NCBI GenBank assembly: GCA_023052935.1
Contig: CM041294.1
Span: 154,381,399-154,445,398 of the forward strand
Source: Piezodorus guildinii
Lineage: Eukaryota; Arthropoda; Insecta; Hemiptera; Pentatomidae
Reading direction: 5' to 3'
DNA: 64,000 nucleotides
How positions within the stretch are numbered: position 1 is the first letter of the stretch; each line of letters opens with the position of its first letter. The position numbers and the translations under genes were made by a program. The notes under the pieces were generated by a model, which worked only from the letters and a program-made list of their open reading frames with translations, did no database searches and had not been told where the DNA came from. Below are positions 21,406 through 31,440 of this stretch, one piece after another.

Positions 21406-22255
21406 ACACCAAAGAAACCTGTACATGCCTACATCACACGCACACAACGGTTCTAATAATATACACTAAACAATCTCAACAGTGTCAAGGCTGAACTGAT
21501 TATATAACTAAAAGATATTTTCATTCTATATCTCGTAAATAAATATAGAACAGACTCGTTTCTTTTTTAAGAAACTGAATAGGTATCTCAAGGAAATACT
21601 ATTGACAAACAAGAAGATATTTCGGTCAAGTTCATGTAATATTACCATGAGACAATATTGTATTATTGAAAAAGTCTCAGGTGCTGTGTGCGCCTTCAAT
21701 AGTAGTTTTAGGACATTTTTTTTTTTTCTAAATTAGACCATTTAATTGTTTAAACTTAGTAGAAATACAACTGTTTTTTTTTTTTAAATTAAAACGTTCT
21801 TTTGTTTTTTAATACTTGATTTTTTTTTCCCTTACCCTTTATTTACAATAATTACATGCATACTGAATTTTGTTGTAGTATTAAATCAATATTATAACTT
21901 TCTTAATAGAGACAAATATTACTGCACAAAATTGTTTGTATGAGCATACAAAAAAAAAAAATAAATAAATGAACTGAATTTAAATTTACTATTCCGCGAT
22001 GACGTGATTGAAATTTATAATATAATGTATTAAATATGAGCTTAATTTACTATATATTTACTATTTTTATTTAAAAAAAATAGCGGAACCTATTTCTGTA
22101 GTTTTTTCTGAAAAAAATTTTAGCTTTACATAGACAGTTTTAAGAGAAAAAGCATATTTTATTTCATACAGAGTAACTGTTGACCTTTGTGATTATATGA
22201 AGTGGAAGTTGATTGGAGGTGCGATCATCAAGAAAACAGCAACTGTACAAAACTT
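21406..22255. other. Unassigned AT-rich stretch
   Basis: Homopolymer runs and weak frames; nothing recognised. Confidence 0.45.
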
Positions 22256-22263
22256 GTTTTGTG

Positions 22264-22302
22264 TTCCGACGTTTCAGCGTACATGGTGAGCCTTCATCCG
22301 GA
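22264..22302 (-). ncRNA. Decayed hammerhead motif
   Basis: The minus strand reads UCCGGAUGAAGGCUCACC, then GCUGAAACGUCGGA. The GAAACGUC block, GGCUC and a UCC/GGA stem I are recognisable, but the core CUGAUGA is altered to CGGAUGA and stem II is broken. Probably an old PLE fragment and inactive. Confidence 0.55.
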
Positions 22303-23085
22303 TTGACTCAGTGAGATTGTACCTAAAAGTCGGGGATAATCTTTTTGGGATGATCTGGGTCAACCCTGTTGAAGGTCCGCAATGTAGGCGTGTTGTTTTA
22401 TTAGAGTGATAACTGCACACCCAACCAACTCCTACATATAAAATAATAACATTTATATATACCTATAAAATTTAATATAATTATTGTTCATTGAAATGTA
22501 TAGCTGTATGTTATAATAGCACATATGCATTATTTCATTTATCATAAATTATTGCACATATTATCAAACACATATGCAGAAAGGCAAATGGCATCAAATA
22601 AACATGAAGAGAAACTTTATAAATGTTAGCACCCAGCAATAGAATGGAAACTTTATTCTGGCTTGAAGGAGAAAAAAAAAAGGCTCTACACTAAAACAAA
22701 TATATAAAAATCACATCTAAATAAAATATAAAATTAAAAAAATAAAATAAAGTGGTCGCAAAAAAAAAAAAAAAATAAATAAATAAATAAACAAGTAGGA
22801 AAGAAATGAACACTAAACAAATCTAAGGGGTGCTCTAAGGAATCCACAGAATTATTTATTTTATTTATATATTTTGTCTCTCAATTACATAATTTTCTTT
22901 TTTCTATTATTTATTTGTTTCTTAATAACCTAACTAGCGACAATTTATATAACTTTTTATTAAAATATACCAAAAATATATAGACCTAATAGGATTTTTT
23001 TTTGGAATCTTAAAGGTCATTTGTAAAGATTCAAATATATAAATAACACTACTCTTCCAATTTCACAACCACAAAGGAATAACCC
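22303..23085. other. Unassigned AT-rich stretch
   Basis: Contains an A-rich low-complexity patch at 22670-22795. No gene or known repeat. Confidence 0.45.
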
Positions 23086-23330
23086 GTGGTGTGGTGGCTA
23101 GCATAACAGCCTTCTATGCCCAAGATCACGGGTTCATACCTCGCAGATGGCCCTATGATTTTTTTAATTGGAGTAAAAAATCTCTAGTTATGCAGTCCTT
23201 CGGAGGGAGGCCCCAAGCCTGTACGCCGGTACTCGTTAAGGTTCCGCTATAATATTTAAACCTGGATAAGCAAACTTTAGGAATTCCACTGCATAAAGTG
23301 AAGTTAATGAATTAATAAAAATAAATAAAT
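23086..23330 (+). mobile_element. SINE-1 copy, diverged and shortened
   Basis: Head CCGTGGTGTGGTGGCTAGCA with a box B-like GGGTTCATACC, then TGGAGTAAAAAATCTCTAGT and CAGTCCTTCGGAGG, a deletion, and the tail GCATAAAGTGAAGTTAATG. Confidence 0.85.
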
Positions 23331-23737
23331 AAAGTTAATAATTATATCTCATATTAAATTTTGTTTATACAATTATAGAGTTCCATAGGTAAAAAAATCC
23401 GGTGCGGGCAACACAGGACTTTCACTTACCTCCGTTTTAAAAATCGATTAAAGAATTTTCGAATACAGCTAGAAAATGAGTGAAACAATTAATTAAATTA
23501 AATTTCTATAGAAACATGTGTTTTATTAAAAGTCTATTATATCATTATCTAAAATAATCAGTTAGTTTTCTTCGTATTTTCGTTACTATTTATAAACTTT
23601 TACAAGCTTGTGTATAAGATAATATTTTTTCTAAAATCTTAAGCATTCCAACGGTATATTATGCATGTATATTACTGTTCTTAAGTTGAAAAACAAAAAA
23701 TATTATATATATTTACAGTGTCATATACTTCTTCTAA

Positions 23738-23909
23738 TAAAAACATTTTTATTAGACTCCTTTAGGCACCGTCTCAGAGTCAACCCTGATGAAGGCCCAC
23801 ATTGTCGGCCGAAACGTCGGCACACAATTAAAATAGCACTTATTTTAAATGTGTGTTTCTTATTTATGACCGCATCCCCAACCATCTTCCTCATCTAAAA
23901 ACATTTTTA
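23738..23909 (+). mobile_element. 144-bp ribozyme mini-insertion (type C) with 14-bp TSD
   Basis: TAAAAACATTTTTA at 23738-23751 and 23896-23909 is an exact duplication. The neighbouring repeat unit has this site once, uninterrupted (about 24292-24305), and so shows the pre-insertion state. The insert (23752-23895) contains one hammerhead and ends with CCAACCATCTTCCTCATCT, the same end as the insertion at 48627-48956. No coding capacity. I interpret it as a non-autonomous PLE derivative similar to animal retrozymes. Confidence 0.85.
23782..23822 (+). ncRNA. Hammerhead ribozyme, type C
   Basis: ACC, CUGAUGA, an extra A, GGCC-loop-GGCC (stem II), GAAACGUC, GGC. All invariant core bases are present and the cleavage triplet is GUC. 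Stem III is the self-complementary ACGU. Stem I is short (CC/GG). Confidence 0.85.
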
Positions 23910-24445
23910 CTTTTATTTTCTCAGTATTTGTTTTTTATTATCTTATTCTTTTCCACTATCCTTTTTTTTTTTTTGTATTATCAATTTAAATACATATTTA
24001 CATAGAGTGAAAATATTTCCGTTACCGAAAGTGTCCTTAAAATAAACTAAATATCTTTAGAAACAAGTGTTTTATTTAAAAAATCTATTATATTATTATC
24101 TAAAATAATCAGTTAGTTTTTTTTCGGATTTTCATCACTATTTATTAACTTTTACAAGCATGTGTTTAAGAACATCTTTTTTCTAAAATCTTAAGCATTC
24201 TAACGGGATATTATGCATTCATAGTACTATTCTTAAGCTAAAAAAAAAAAAAATTCATATATATTTTCAGTGTCATATACTTTTTCTAATAAAAACATTT
24301 TTACTTTTATTTTATCAGTTTTTGGTTTTTATTTTCTATTTTTTTTCACGATTTTTTTTCTTTTTCTTTTTTTGTTACATTATTTATACTTTAAATACAT
24401 ATTTACATAGAGTGAAAATATTTCCGTTACCGAAAGTGGTCCAAT

Positions 24446-24725
24446 GGCGGGCCAAGGCCAAACAGGCTGCGGACGGGACACCCAAGCCAACACAAACACT
24501 CACAACATCCAGCCTGAATACATTACCCCTGGGTACACGAGTACAGCTAAGCGACGTACACACACACACACACTAAGGACTGATGTACTTACTATACACC
24601 GTACCCTATTATAGTACACTATAAACTATACACAGAGTGGAGCGACACTATACACGTGGGGATCAATACTCCAGTCTAGACCGGCAGACACAACACAGGC
24701 GGGTCAATGCCCTCGCTATATATAG

Positions 24726-24776
<51 letters not shown>

Positions 24777-24850
24777 TCACACATTATTGTACAGCTGCTC
24801 CTTACTCGCGGTACCTCAATGGCATTCTATAGTGTGTGATGATTGTTAAA
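24446..24850 (+). other. GC-richer unique segment with TATA-like motif and (TC)n
   Basis: The composition shifts sharply from the AT-rich flanks (GGCGGGCCAAGGCCAAACAG, GACCGGCAGACACAAC). GCTATATATAGC at 24716-24727 is TATA-like and leads into a (TC)n tract. It has no ORF with a recognisable domain and no copy elsewhere in the window. It could be a promoter or 5' exon, or part of an unknown element. Confidence 0.3.
24727..24768. repeat. (TC)n microsatellite
   Basis: About 20 TC units followed by a short (CA)n. Confidence 0.95.
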
Positions 24851-24932
24851 GCCTCGGCTACACCGCGAGAGAACAAGCAAGTGAAAGGGAATGCTTGCTC
24901 ACGATAGTAACAAACAGGAGATGGGAAAGGCC

Positions 24933-24964
<32 letters not shown>

Positions 24965-25039
24965 ATGGATGATAACGTCATATATTACCTTTTCTAAAAA
25001 CTACTATCATAACATTAATTTATTTTTAATAATTAAAAT

Positions 25040-25185
25040 ATGGTATGGCAACACCGACTTTCATGGTATGGCAACACACGACTTTCATGGTATGGGCAAC
25101 ACACGACTTTCATGGTATGGGCAACACACGACTTTCATGGTATGGGCAACAACGACTTTCTGGTATGGCAACACACGACTTTCAC
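25040..25185 (+). repeat. Minisatellite made from the family X terminus
   Basis: Five to six units of about 27-29 bp, each close to TGGTATGGGCAACACACGAC plus TTTCA, clearly derived from the X 5' end. The last unit runs on into CACTATCTCGG, resembling an X copy. Confidence 0.9.
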
Positions 25186-25273
25186 TATCTCGGCTGTTTA
25201 AATCAAAAACTATTTAATAAACTTAGATTTACAAATTTTTAAGTTAATTTAATAAATTTACTTATATAAAGTT

Positions 25274-25345
25274 ACTTTTTTACTTTCACTTACCTATATG
25301 TATATGAAATATGAAAGTATTGCGATCGTGACAAACTTTATTTGC
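25274..25345 (-). mobile_element. Family X 3'-terminal fragment
   Basis: TTTACTTTCACTTACCTATA, then AAGTATTGCGATCGTGACAA: the X 3' end in reverse orientation, truncated after about 70 bp. Confidence 0.75.
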
Positions 25346-25499
25346 ATTTTTTAACCAAAAAAACCGCGAATAATTAGCAAAAAGAAAAAAAAAAAACCAA
25401 ATTTTATCCATAAATAAGCCCATAAAAGTTATTTTAGAAGATGGACATAATTATGTATTGAGTTTTAGAATCAGTAAATTGCGATAATAATAATTTAAA

Positions 25500-26361
25500 A
25501 AATCTGGTGCGGCAACACACGACTTTTACTTACCTCATTTAAAATCAATGAAAGAATTTCCAAAAACAGTTAAAGATAAAAATACGTCAAACTATTAAGG
25601 AATTAATTAAATTAAATTTCTATAGAAACATTATATTATTATCTAAAATAATCAGTTAGTTTTATGTTCAGTTCATCACTCTCTATTAACTTTTAAAAGA
25701 TTATATTTTTTCTAAAATCTTTAGCTTTCCAACGGTATATCATACATGTATATTACTGCTCTTATGTTCGAAAACGAAAAATTGCATTAAAAAAATATTT
25801 TTCTCTTTTCCCCTTTAGTTGGGTATCAAATTTATTAAATTTATATATTTACTTGTTTTTCATCAGCGTTAACAAGATAATATAGTTATTTTTATTGAAT
25901 CTACAAAATTAAAGGTACTTTAGAGAAGGAAAATTCAAAATATCGGCATTTAAGCCCTGTCAGACCATTTTTATCCAAATAAAACCTACATGATATTAAA
26001 GCCCATTAAATTTTACATCGATATAGCGAGTTTAATCAAAATCGTCGGAACCGTTTTCGAGAAAATCGAAAAAAGGTGCAAAATGCATGGTATAAAGTGC
26101 CTCTTTTGGTAAGCTCATTTTGATGAAAAATGTTTTGTCACGTCTCAGGCGTATATTTGTCTTAAATATGAAGTTTCAGTTTCATAGGACTTACCGTTTC
26201 CGCCCGGGAGTTACTCCACACACACACACAGACCTTTTTGCGGGACTTGGTTATTTGGACTCAGGGGACCCTAAAACGTGTATTTCCGTTGAAAACTGGA
26301 ATTTGAAAATTTTCACGATCGCAATACTTCCTAAATATATATAGTAAGTGAAAGTAAAATT
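25500..26361 (+). mobile_element. Family X copy, full length
   Basis: All landmarks are present in order, from AAAATCTGGTGCGGCAACAC (25500) to ATAGTAAGTGAAAGTAAAA (26343-26361). At about 860 bp this is among the best preserved copies. Only incidental short frames. Confidence 0.9.
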
Positions 26362-26994
26362 GATCTGTATATTTAAGTTACCAATAATAATTGATGTACT
26401 TTCACCAAAAATCGGTTATTATTGAAGATGGTGAAAAATCGAAAAGACTTTTGAGATCAAGACAACAAGATGGAAAAAATATTATATGGTCAAGTTATAA
26501 CTAATTAAGATATGTGATTCCCTGATAACTCGGTTATTATTGACGATAGAGAAAAAAATGTAAGGAGTTCTGGAATCAGGAATTTTATTTGAATTTTTTT
26601 AATGAAAACCGAATGTGAAGAGAATAGGAAATAGTAACGCAGTCCTGTATAAATGCTTTTGGTTTATTATTCTCAATAATGAACCTTTGTTATCGAACAG
26701 TAAAAAAAAAAAAAAATATTTCCCTTTAGAATTTGAGGGCTTACGTTTCAAGATTCGGGAAAATTGTGTTTCTCCTAATTAGGTAATTAATTAATAATAC
26801 TAATTAATAAACATTTTTTGTTTTATCCCCTTCCTCCCCACGAATTTCCTCCCATATCGATTAAGAGGTTAAAAATTTGAACAAAGTGGTTTCTTATAGG
26901 TTTAAATCAATGGTACTTTGGTTCTGATATACGTAGGTGCAGATTTAACATACTTCTTCCTCTATAGGCCCTTTCTTTATTTAGTGGACTTTTT
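26362..26994. other. AT-rich stretch including an old dispersed repeat
   Basis: 26362-26440 reappears inverted at 28728-28805 next to another X copy. 26680-26760 (AATAATGAACCTTTGTTATC, GAATTTGAGGGCTTACGTTT) resembles segments at 10860, 49930 and 51740. No gene. Confidence 0.5.
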
Positions 26995-27285
26995 TTTTTT
27001 TAAATATATCTTTATTTAAATTTACAACTGTACAAAAAATACATCAAGTAAATATGCTGAATTGTTATAACACATGAAATAAACAAGAAGAGAAAATTCC
27101 CATTGGCAGCACTCTTTGGTAGTGAGTCTAAACAAGAAGGTCTCGAGACCATCTTCTTTTCAGACGCCTCGGAGGATTATCAGGAATTGAAGAGGAAGCA
27201 AGGCTTTAAACTAATGGATTGGAGTGGGAGTGGAGTTTTTCATGGAAGGTGTGATACCTGGTACGGGCCTAATTGTGGACTTTAA
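26995..27285 (-). pseudogene. Jockey-type LINE 3' fragment
   Basis: Reverse complement of the 3' part of the copy at 34791-35238: TACAACTGTACAAAAAATAC, GGCAGCACTCTTTGGTAGTG and the CTCGGAGGATTATCAGGAAT block are shared. An A-tail lies at the left (27000 T-run). Coding remains only as a short broken C-terminal piece. Confidence 0.85.
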
Positions 27286-27673
27286 GTTGGAATTTTCTTC
27301 TTATATTAGCCCATTAATAAGACAATGTCTTCGTACGTTGAACTTTGAGATAGCCATTGCTTCGTGAGAGGCGGTCGGTTTTAGCGGTTAAACGGAATGC
27401 AATAAAGTCATAGGCTAGACTAATAAATTTTATTTAATGGTCACTCCACGGAGAGGAACGACCCCAATCCTATGCCAACCCCACCCTCTGCACTATCTGT
27501 CTGGGTGCTTAGAGTGCTTAAAACACGTGCTTAGATTGATCGAGTCACATTTAGAGAATAATATATATATATATTTTTTATTTTTTTTTCAAAGAAAAGT
27601 AATATTTATTCCGGGACATTTACATTTTGTCCCTTAAGAATAAAGTACCATGAATAGAAGAAGTCAAATTTGT
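27286..27673. other. Unassigned stretch
   Basis: A less AT-rich patch (27360-27520) with no recognisable motif, followed by an A/T run. Confidence 0.45.
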
Positions 27674-27996
27674 CTGGCTACTAAGGGTGGGCATAATCGA
27701 ATGATCGAATGATTAATATGCATTCTGAGAGACGATATGACACGATTCCCGTTTCTATAATGGCTGAGCTGGCTGAGCCTAGGTGGAAATATGCATATAA
27801 TTAATGAGATGAGAAAAAAAAAGGTCGTTCGATTATCTCAGCTCCTTATAATCCCTCGATTATCGTTAAACAATTCAGTTCGAATGATCATTCGTTTCTC
27901 CAAACCGATTAATCCGATAATCGATTAACTCGAATGATTGAAATAATCGAATGATCCGATAATCGTCATTCGATTATGCCCACCCCTATTGGCTAC
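27674..27996. mobile_element. hAT-like MITE with 8-bp TSD
   Basis: Terminal inverted repeats TA(A/G)GGGTGGGCATAATCGA at 27682 and 27988 face each other. The 8-bp flanks CTGGCTAC (27674-27681) and TTGGCTAC (27989-27996) differ at one base. Eight-bp duplications are the hAT signature. The 307-bp element is non-coding and rich in internal AATCGAATGA motifs. Confidence 0.85.
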
Positions 27997-28203
27997 AAAA
28001 TCAAGTGGGCCCGCCCCTGTTGGCACGATTGCAATTTTAATTGAGTGTCATTTATGATTTAAAAATCACTGTCTGACCAATTCAGAGTTTATCGCTTGGG
28101 CAATTTTAGTTTATCGAAAAGAGCAAGAAAATATGTTTATTTTATAACGTCTATTTATTATAAAATTTAATCAGCGGCCAGATTTAAAAACATAAATCAA
28201 AAT

Positions 28204-28653
28204 CAGGGTGCCTAACAAATCAGCTCAAAGAGATTCCCTGACTTTTCCATATTGTAAGAAATCTTTTACCTGGCCAAATCTCGGTAAAAATCAACAAAAC
28301 AAATAATAATTATAATTAATATGGTATAATAGATTAAAAATATATATGACTTTTTACTTTACGCTAAGATTCAACTACATCTACCCGACCAGCTGAAATT
28401 GTAGTTGTTTAAGTTGACTTACCAATGAATTATGATGAATATAGCTTACAACAAATTTATTTTAAAACTAGCTTTATGACATTTGCAACATCACAAGTAG
28501 GCATATTGGAACTTTTGTCTGAGTGAAGAAGAAACGATGTTATCTAGGGATGATTTTCTCAGACCAAAGTACAAATTTCCTGACTTTTATATATGCTTTA
28601 AAATCTCTGAAGTTTCCAGGTTTTCCTGATTTACCCTGTTGCTAGACACTCTG
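28204..28653. mobile_element. MITE-like element with CAGGGTG-type ends
   Basis: CAGGGTGCCTAACAA at the left and TTGCTAGACACTCTG at the right are imperfect inverted termini. Internal CCCTGACTTTTCC and AGGTTTTCCTGATTTACCC blocks recur subterminally. The 450-bp body is non-coding. No convincing TSD, so the superfamily is open; hAT-like is my guess. Confidence 0.65.
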
Positions 28654-28727
28654 AAAAGTAGTTAAGTGTATATGTTTGTTATTTTCAAGTGAAGCACAGA
28701 TAAAGAAATTTATTTTACTTTCACTTA

Positions 28728-29510
28728 CTATATTTTCACCATCTTCAATAATACCGATTTTGGTGAAAGTACATAATTATTATTGTAACTTAAATATACA
28801 GATAAATTTACTTTCACTTACTATATATATTTAGGAAGTATTGCGATCGTGAAAATTTTCAAATTCCAGTTTTCAACGGAAATACGCATTTTAGGGTTCC
28901 TTGAGTCCAAATAACCAAGTCACGCAAAAAGGTCTGTGTGTGGTAACTCCCGGGCGGAAACGGTAAGTCCTATGAAACTGAAATTTCATATTTAAGAAAA
29001 ATATACGCCCGAGACGTTACAAAACCTTTTTTTATCAAAATGAGCTTACCAGATGTTTATACCATGCATTTTGCACCTTTTTTCAATTTTCTCGATAACG
29101 GATCCGACGATTTTGATTAAACTCGCTATATCGATGTAAAATTTAATTGGCTTTAATATCATTTAGATATCATTCGGATTAAAATGGTCTGAAAGGGCTT
29201 CAAGGCGATATTTCTCTAAACTACATGTAATTTTGTTGATTCTATAAAAATAACTATATTAATTATCTTGTTACATAAGAGCAGTTATATAAGGTATGAT
29301 ATACCGTTGGAAAGCTAAAGATTTTAGAAAAAATATTATCTAATACTCAAGCTTTTAAAAGTTAATAGAGAGTGATGAAAAGAAGATAAAACTAACTGAT
29401 TATTTTAGATAATAATATAATAGATTTTTTAATAAAAACACATGTTTCTATAGAAATTCAATTTAATTAATTCTTTAATAGTTTCACGTATTTCTATATT
29501 TTTAACTTTG
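28728..29510 (-). mobile_element. Family X copy plus duplicated flank, inverted
   Basis: Minus-strand X copy with 3' end near 28810 (TTTACTTTCACTTACTATAT) and landmarks down to AACACATGTTTCTATAGAAA near 29445. The extra 28728-28805 is the inverse of the plus-strand flank at 26362-26440, so this is an inverted duplication of copy plus flank. The X 5' terminus is missing. Confidence 0.82.
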
Positions 29511-29519
29511 TATATTTAA

Positions 29520-29890
29520 AAAAAAATAGGCGCATCGTCTTAATTAGCATTTGGTATATAACGGCTAAATGTGCATGTTGAGAGAATTTGATAAACAACT
29601 AAAGAAAAACAAGAAGTGCGAACATATTTTTTTATGCAGTTTTGGTGTTGTTGAACAACACAATAATAGATAACAATAATAATAATAATATACTTTTGAA
29701 TAGCTATAAATTTTAGAAAAAAATATGTAATACACCGAATTGTAAAGGTTAATGGAGAGTAATGAAAAGCTGAATGTTGTCGATAAAAATATAATAGATT
29801 ATTTTATAAAACGCATATTTCTATTGAAGTTCAATTTAATTAATTCTTTAAAAAAATATTTTGATCACTAAATGTATTTTAAAATAATTA
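29520..29890 (-). mobile_element. Family X fragment, second diverged copy
   Basis: Contains GAACAACACAATAATAGATA, TTAATGGAGAGTAATGAAAA and ATATTTCTATTGAAGTTCAA, corresponding to the X 5' half on the minus strand. Confidence 0.65.
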
Positions 29891-29894
29891 AATT

Positions 29895-29945
29895 GTTTGT
29901 TTTTTTGTTTATTTAACGTCACTTTATGCTACTGTGGCTATACAA
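29895..29945 (-). mobile_element. SINE-1 tail fragment
   Basis: TTGTTTATTTAACGTCACTT plus TATGCTACTGTGGCTA is the last 45 bp of SINE-1, cut off abruptly. Confidence 0.8.
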
Positions 29946-30057
29946 AGGGATACTTCAAACGTGCATTTCTCTTGAAAAACAATTCGTTATTTCAAAATAA
30001 CCTACAAACATATTTTTTTCGTTTCTAAATAATTACCTAAAAAAGAAAAAACTAACC

Positions 30058-30345
30058 CTAATCATACAGCCGTGTCGAGTAAACATCAAAGTATACTTGA
30101 CCTGGACATAGCTCTCTAATATAGGAGACAACGAAATATTTAATGAGTTCCATAAAAGGTGGATATCTCTTAAGATACAAAACCCCGGCTCCGCTTTCGG
30201 ACGAACCGATTAAAGATAACTCAACAAAGACTGGGACTCTTTGACCTAAATATCCCAATCCGAACGTCATTCTCGAAAGTAAACGAATTCGCTGACAACG
30301 GAGATAGCGGCTGGAATTCCAGTACTCACGATGACCGTGTCACCC
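30058..30345 (-). CDS. Unrecognised ORF with coding-like composition
   Basis: The minus strand is open over about 95 codons, from a stop near 30343 to the stop at 30058. The first ATG is at 30270, giving 70 residues (FGLGYLGQRVPVFVELSLIG and on to VVSYIRELCPGQVYFDVYST). The region is GC-richer than its flanks, unlike random ORFs here. A neighbouring frame just upstream is also coding-like (VIVSTGIPAAISVVSEFVYF), hinting at a frameshift. No domain recognised. It may be a remnant of a host exon or of an unknown mobile element; it has no second copy in the window. Confidence 0.3.
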
Positions 30346-30987
30346 ACTGATAACTAAAGAACTAATTTTGAATTTCATATCAAAATACCTGCGAAGATAA
30401 CTCCGGAAAATCTTATTATGAAACAATATTTTAAACGACGAGTAAGCCAACATATGTACAGTTGCATTCTGATATTAAAAACCAGAATGATAATTAATGT
30501 TAAAGGTAGATAAAAACACTAATCGTCTTGCAAATGCTTACGTTTTGTCCAACATTGTAGATCTTCTTCAGGGCTAAAAAATAAAAGGAATACAACAAGA
30601 GTATTAAAATTTAAGAACACTCAGTTACGAACATTGACTACTCACACCACATATTTCTGATAAATGAGTCATAATTTCAAATTTGAATACCCTATAATAA
30701 TATACTATGAAAAAAACAGTAATGTGAATGATATTATTACCATAAAAAATATAATAATTCGTGCAATAAAAAAATCAACGATCAAATGTCAAAATTCATA
30801 TATTAAAATCTTATTAAATTTGAATTATACTAGCAAAAATTAAAAATCTGGTGCACCCAAAACACACATAATATTATATGTTATTATATACATAACACAC
30901 TCTTATTGAAATAAAGTTTTAAATAGATGTGAAGCAGAAAAAAAAAATGATTTTGATGGTAAGATTGATTTTAAGTAATGTAAAGAT
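30346..30987. other. AT-rich stretch with one decayed hammerhead-like motif
   Basis: On the minus strand, 30545-30577 reads AGCCCUGAAGAAGAUC, loop, GGACAAAACG: PLE-like but with a broken stem II and CAAA instead of GAAA. 30846-30862 resembles an X 5' end (AAAAATCTGGTGCACCC). Otherwise unassigned. Confidence 0.45.
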
Positions 30988-31166
30988 AGATTACGTTTAT
31001 AGGCTGTTTATGCTTGGACATGGCTCAGTAATGCCCTGATGATGCCTCACAAGCTTGGGCCGAAACGTTGGCAAAATTAAAAACTTTTCAAAAAATGACT
31101 GATTCCTGACTATTCCACCTATAATAGTTTCTACAGTCGACTATACATCCTCAACAGACTACGTTT
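30988..31166 (+). mobile_element. 157-bp ribozyme mini-insertion (type A) with TSD
   Basis: AGATTACGTTT (30988-30998) and AGACTACGTTT (31156-31166) flank it with one mismatch. The insert runs from GGCTGTTTATGCTTGGACAT through the hammerhead to CTACAGTCGACTATACATCC, the same 3' end as the large PLE. It lacks the 246 bp that separate the ATGCTTGGACATGGCTCAGT block from the ribozyme in the PLE terminal repeat, like the copies at 17.7 and 50.6 kb. No ORF. Confidence 0.82.
31032..31073 (+). ncRNA. Hammerhead ribozyme, type A, stem II mutated
   Basis: UGCC, CUGAUGA, then UGCCUC-loop-GGGCC replaces the GGCUC/GAGCC stem, followed by GAAACGUUGGCA. The core is intact, but stem II has mismatches and activity may be reduced. 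Confidence 0.78.
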
Positions 31167-31440
31167 GTTTATTTATTTAACATCACTTTATGCTACTATG
31201 GCTAATCGCATGCTGGTACAATAGGATCCTAAATTTTGTCTATCCAGGTTTAATTAAGGTAGGGTAGTTTGAAGAGTACCACACATCGCACAAGCTTGGG
31301 ACCACCAATTTATGTCTCCTCCAAAGGAGAAAAAAATTAAGGATTTTTTACTCACATTGAAAATTCCTGCTCCGTCTGCTGGGTGTGAACTTTGGGACCG
31401 AAATCCTGTTATGATAACCACTAAACAACAGATGACCCCC
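31164..31440 (-). mobile_element. SINE-1 copy, diverged
   Basis: The TTTATTTATTTAACATCACT tail begins at the right TSD of the mini-insertion, so that element landed at the SINE edge. The head at 31370-31440 is degraded (box B-like region GGTGTGAACTTTGGG). Confidence 0.82.

Larger units (their letters stand above)
23392..24445 (+). mobile_element. Family X-derived segment, tandemly duplicated
   Basis: Starts with CCGGTGCGGGCAACACAGGA and ACTTTCACTTACC. From about 23500 the X-type 5' half, joined to a sequence ending GAGTGAAAATATTTCCGTTA, is present twice: 23500-24040 and 24045-24445. The first unit is split by the 144-bp ribozyme insertion at 23752-23895; the second is uninterrupted. The X 3' half is absent from both. 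Confidence 0.75.

Noticed and set aside
24891..25217. 108-codon ORF with repeated HGM/TTF peptides
   Set aside because: Product of the minisatellite derived from family X plus a T-run; not a protein-coding gene.
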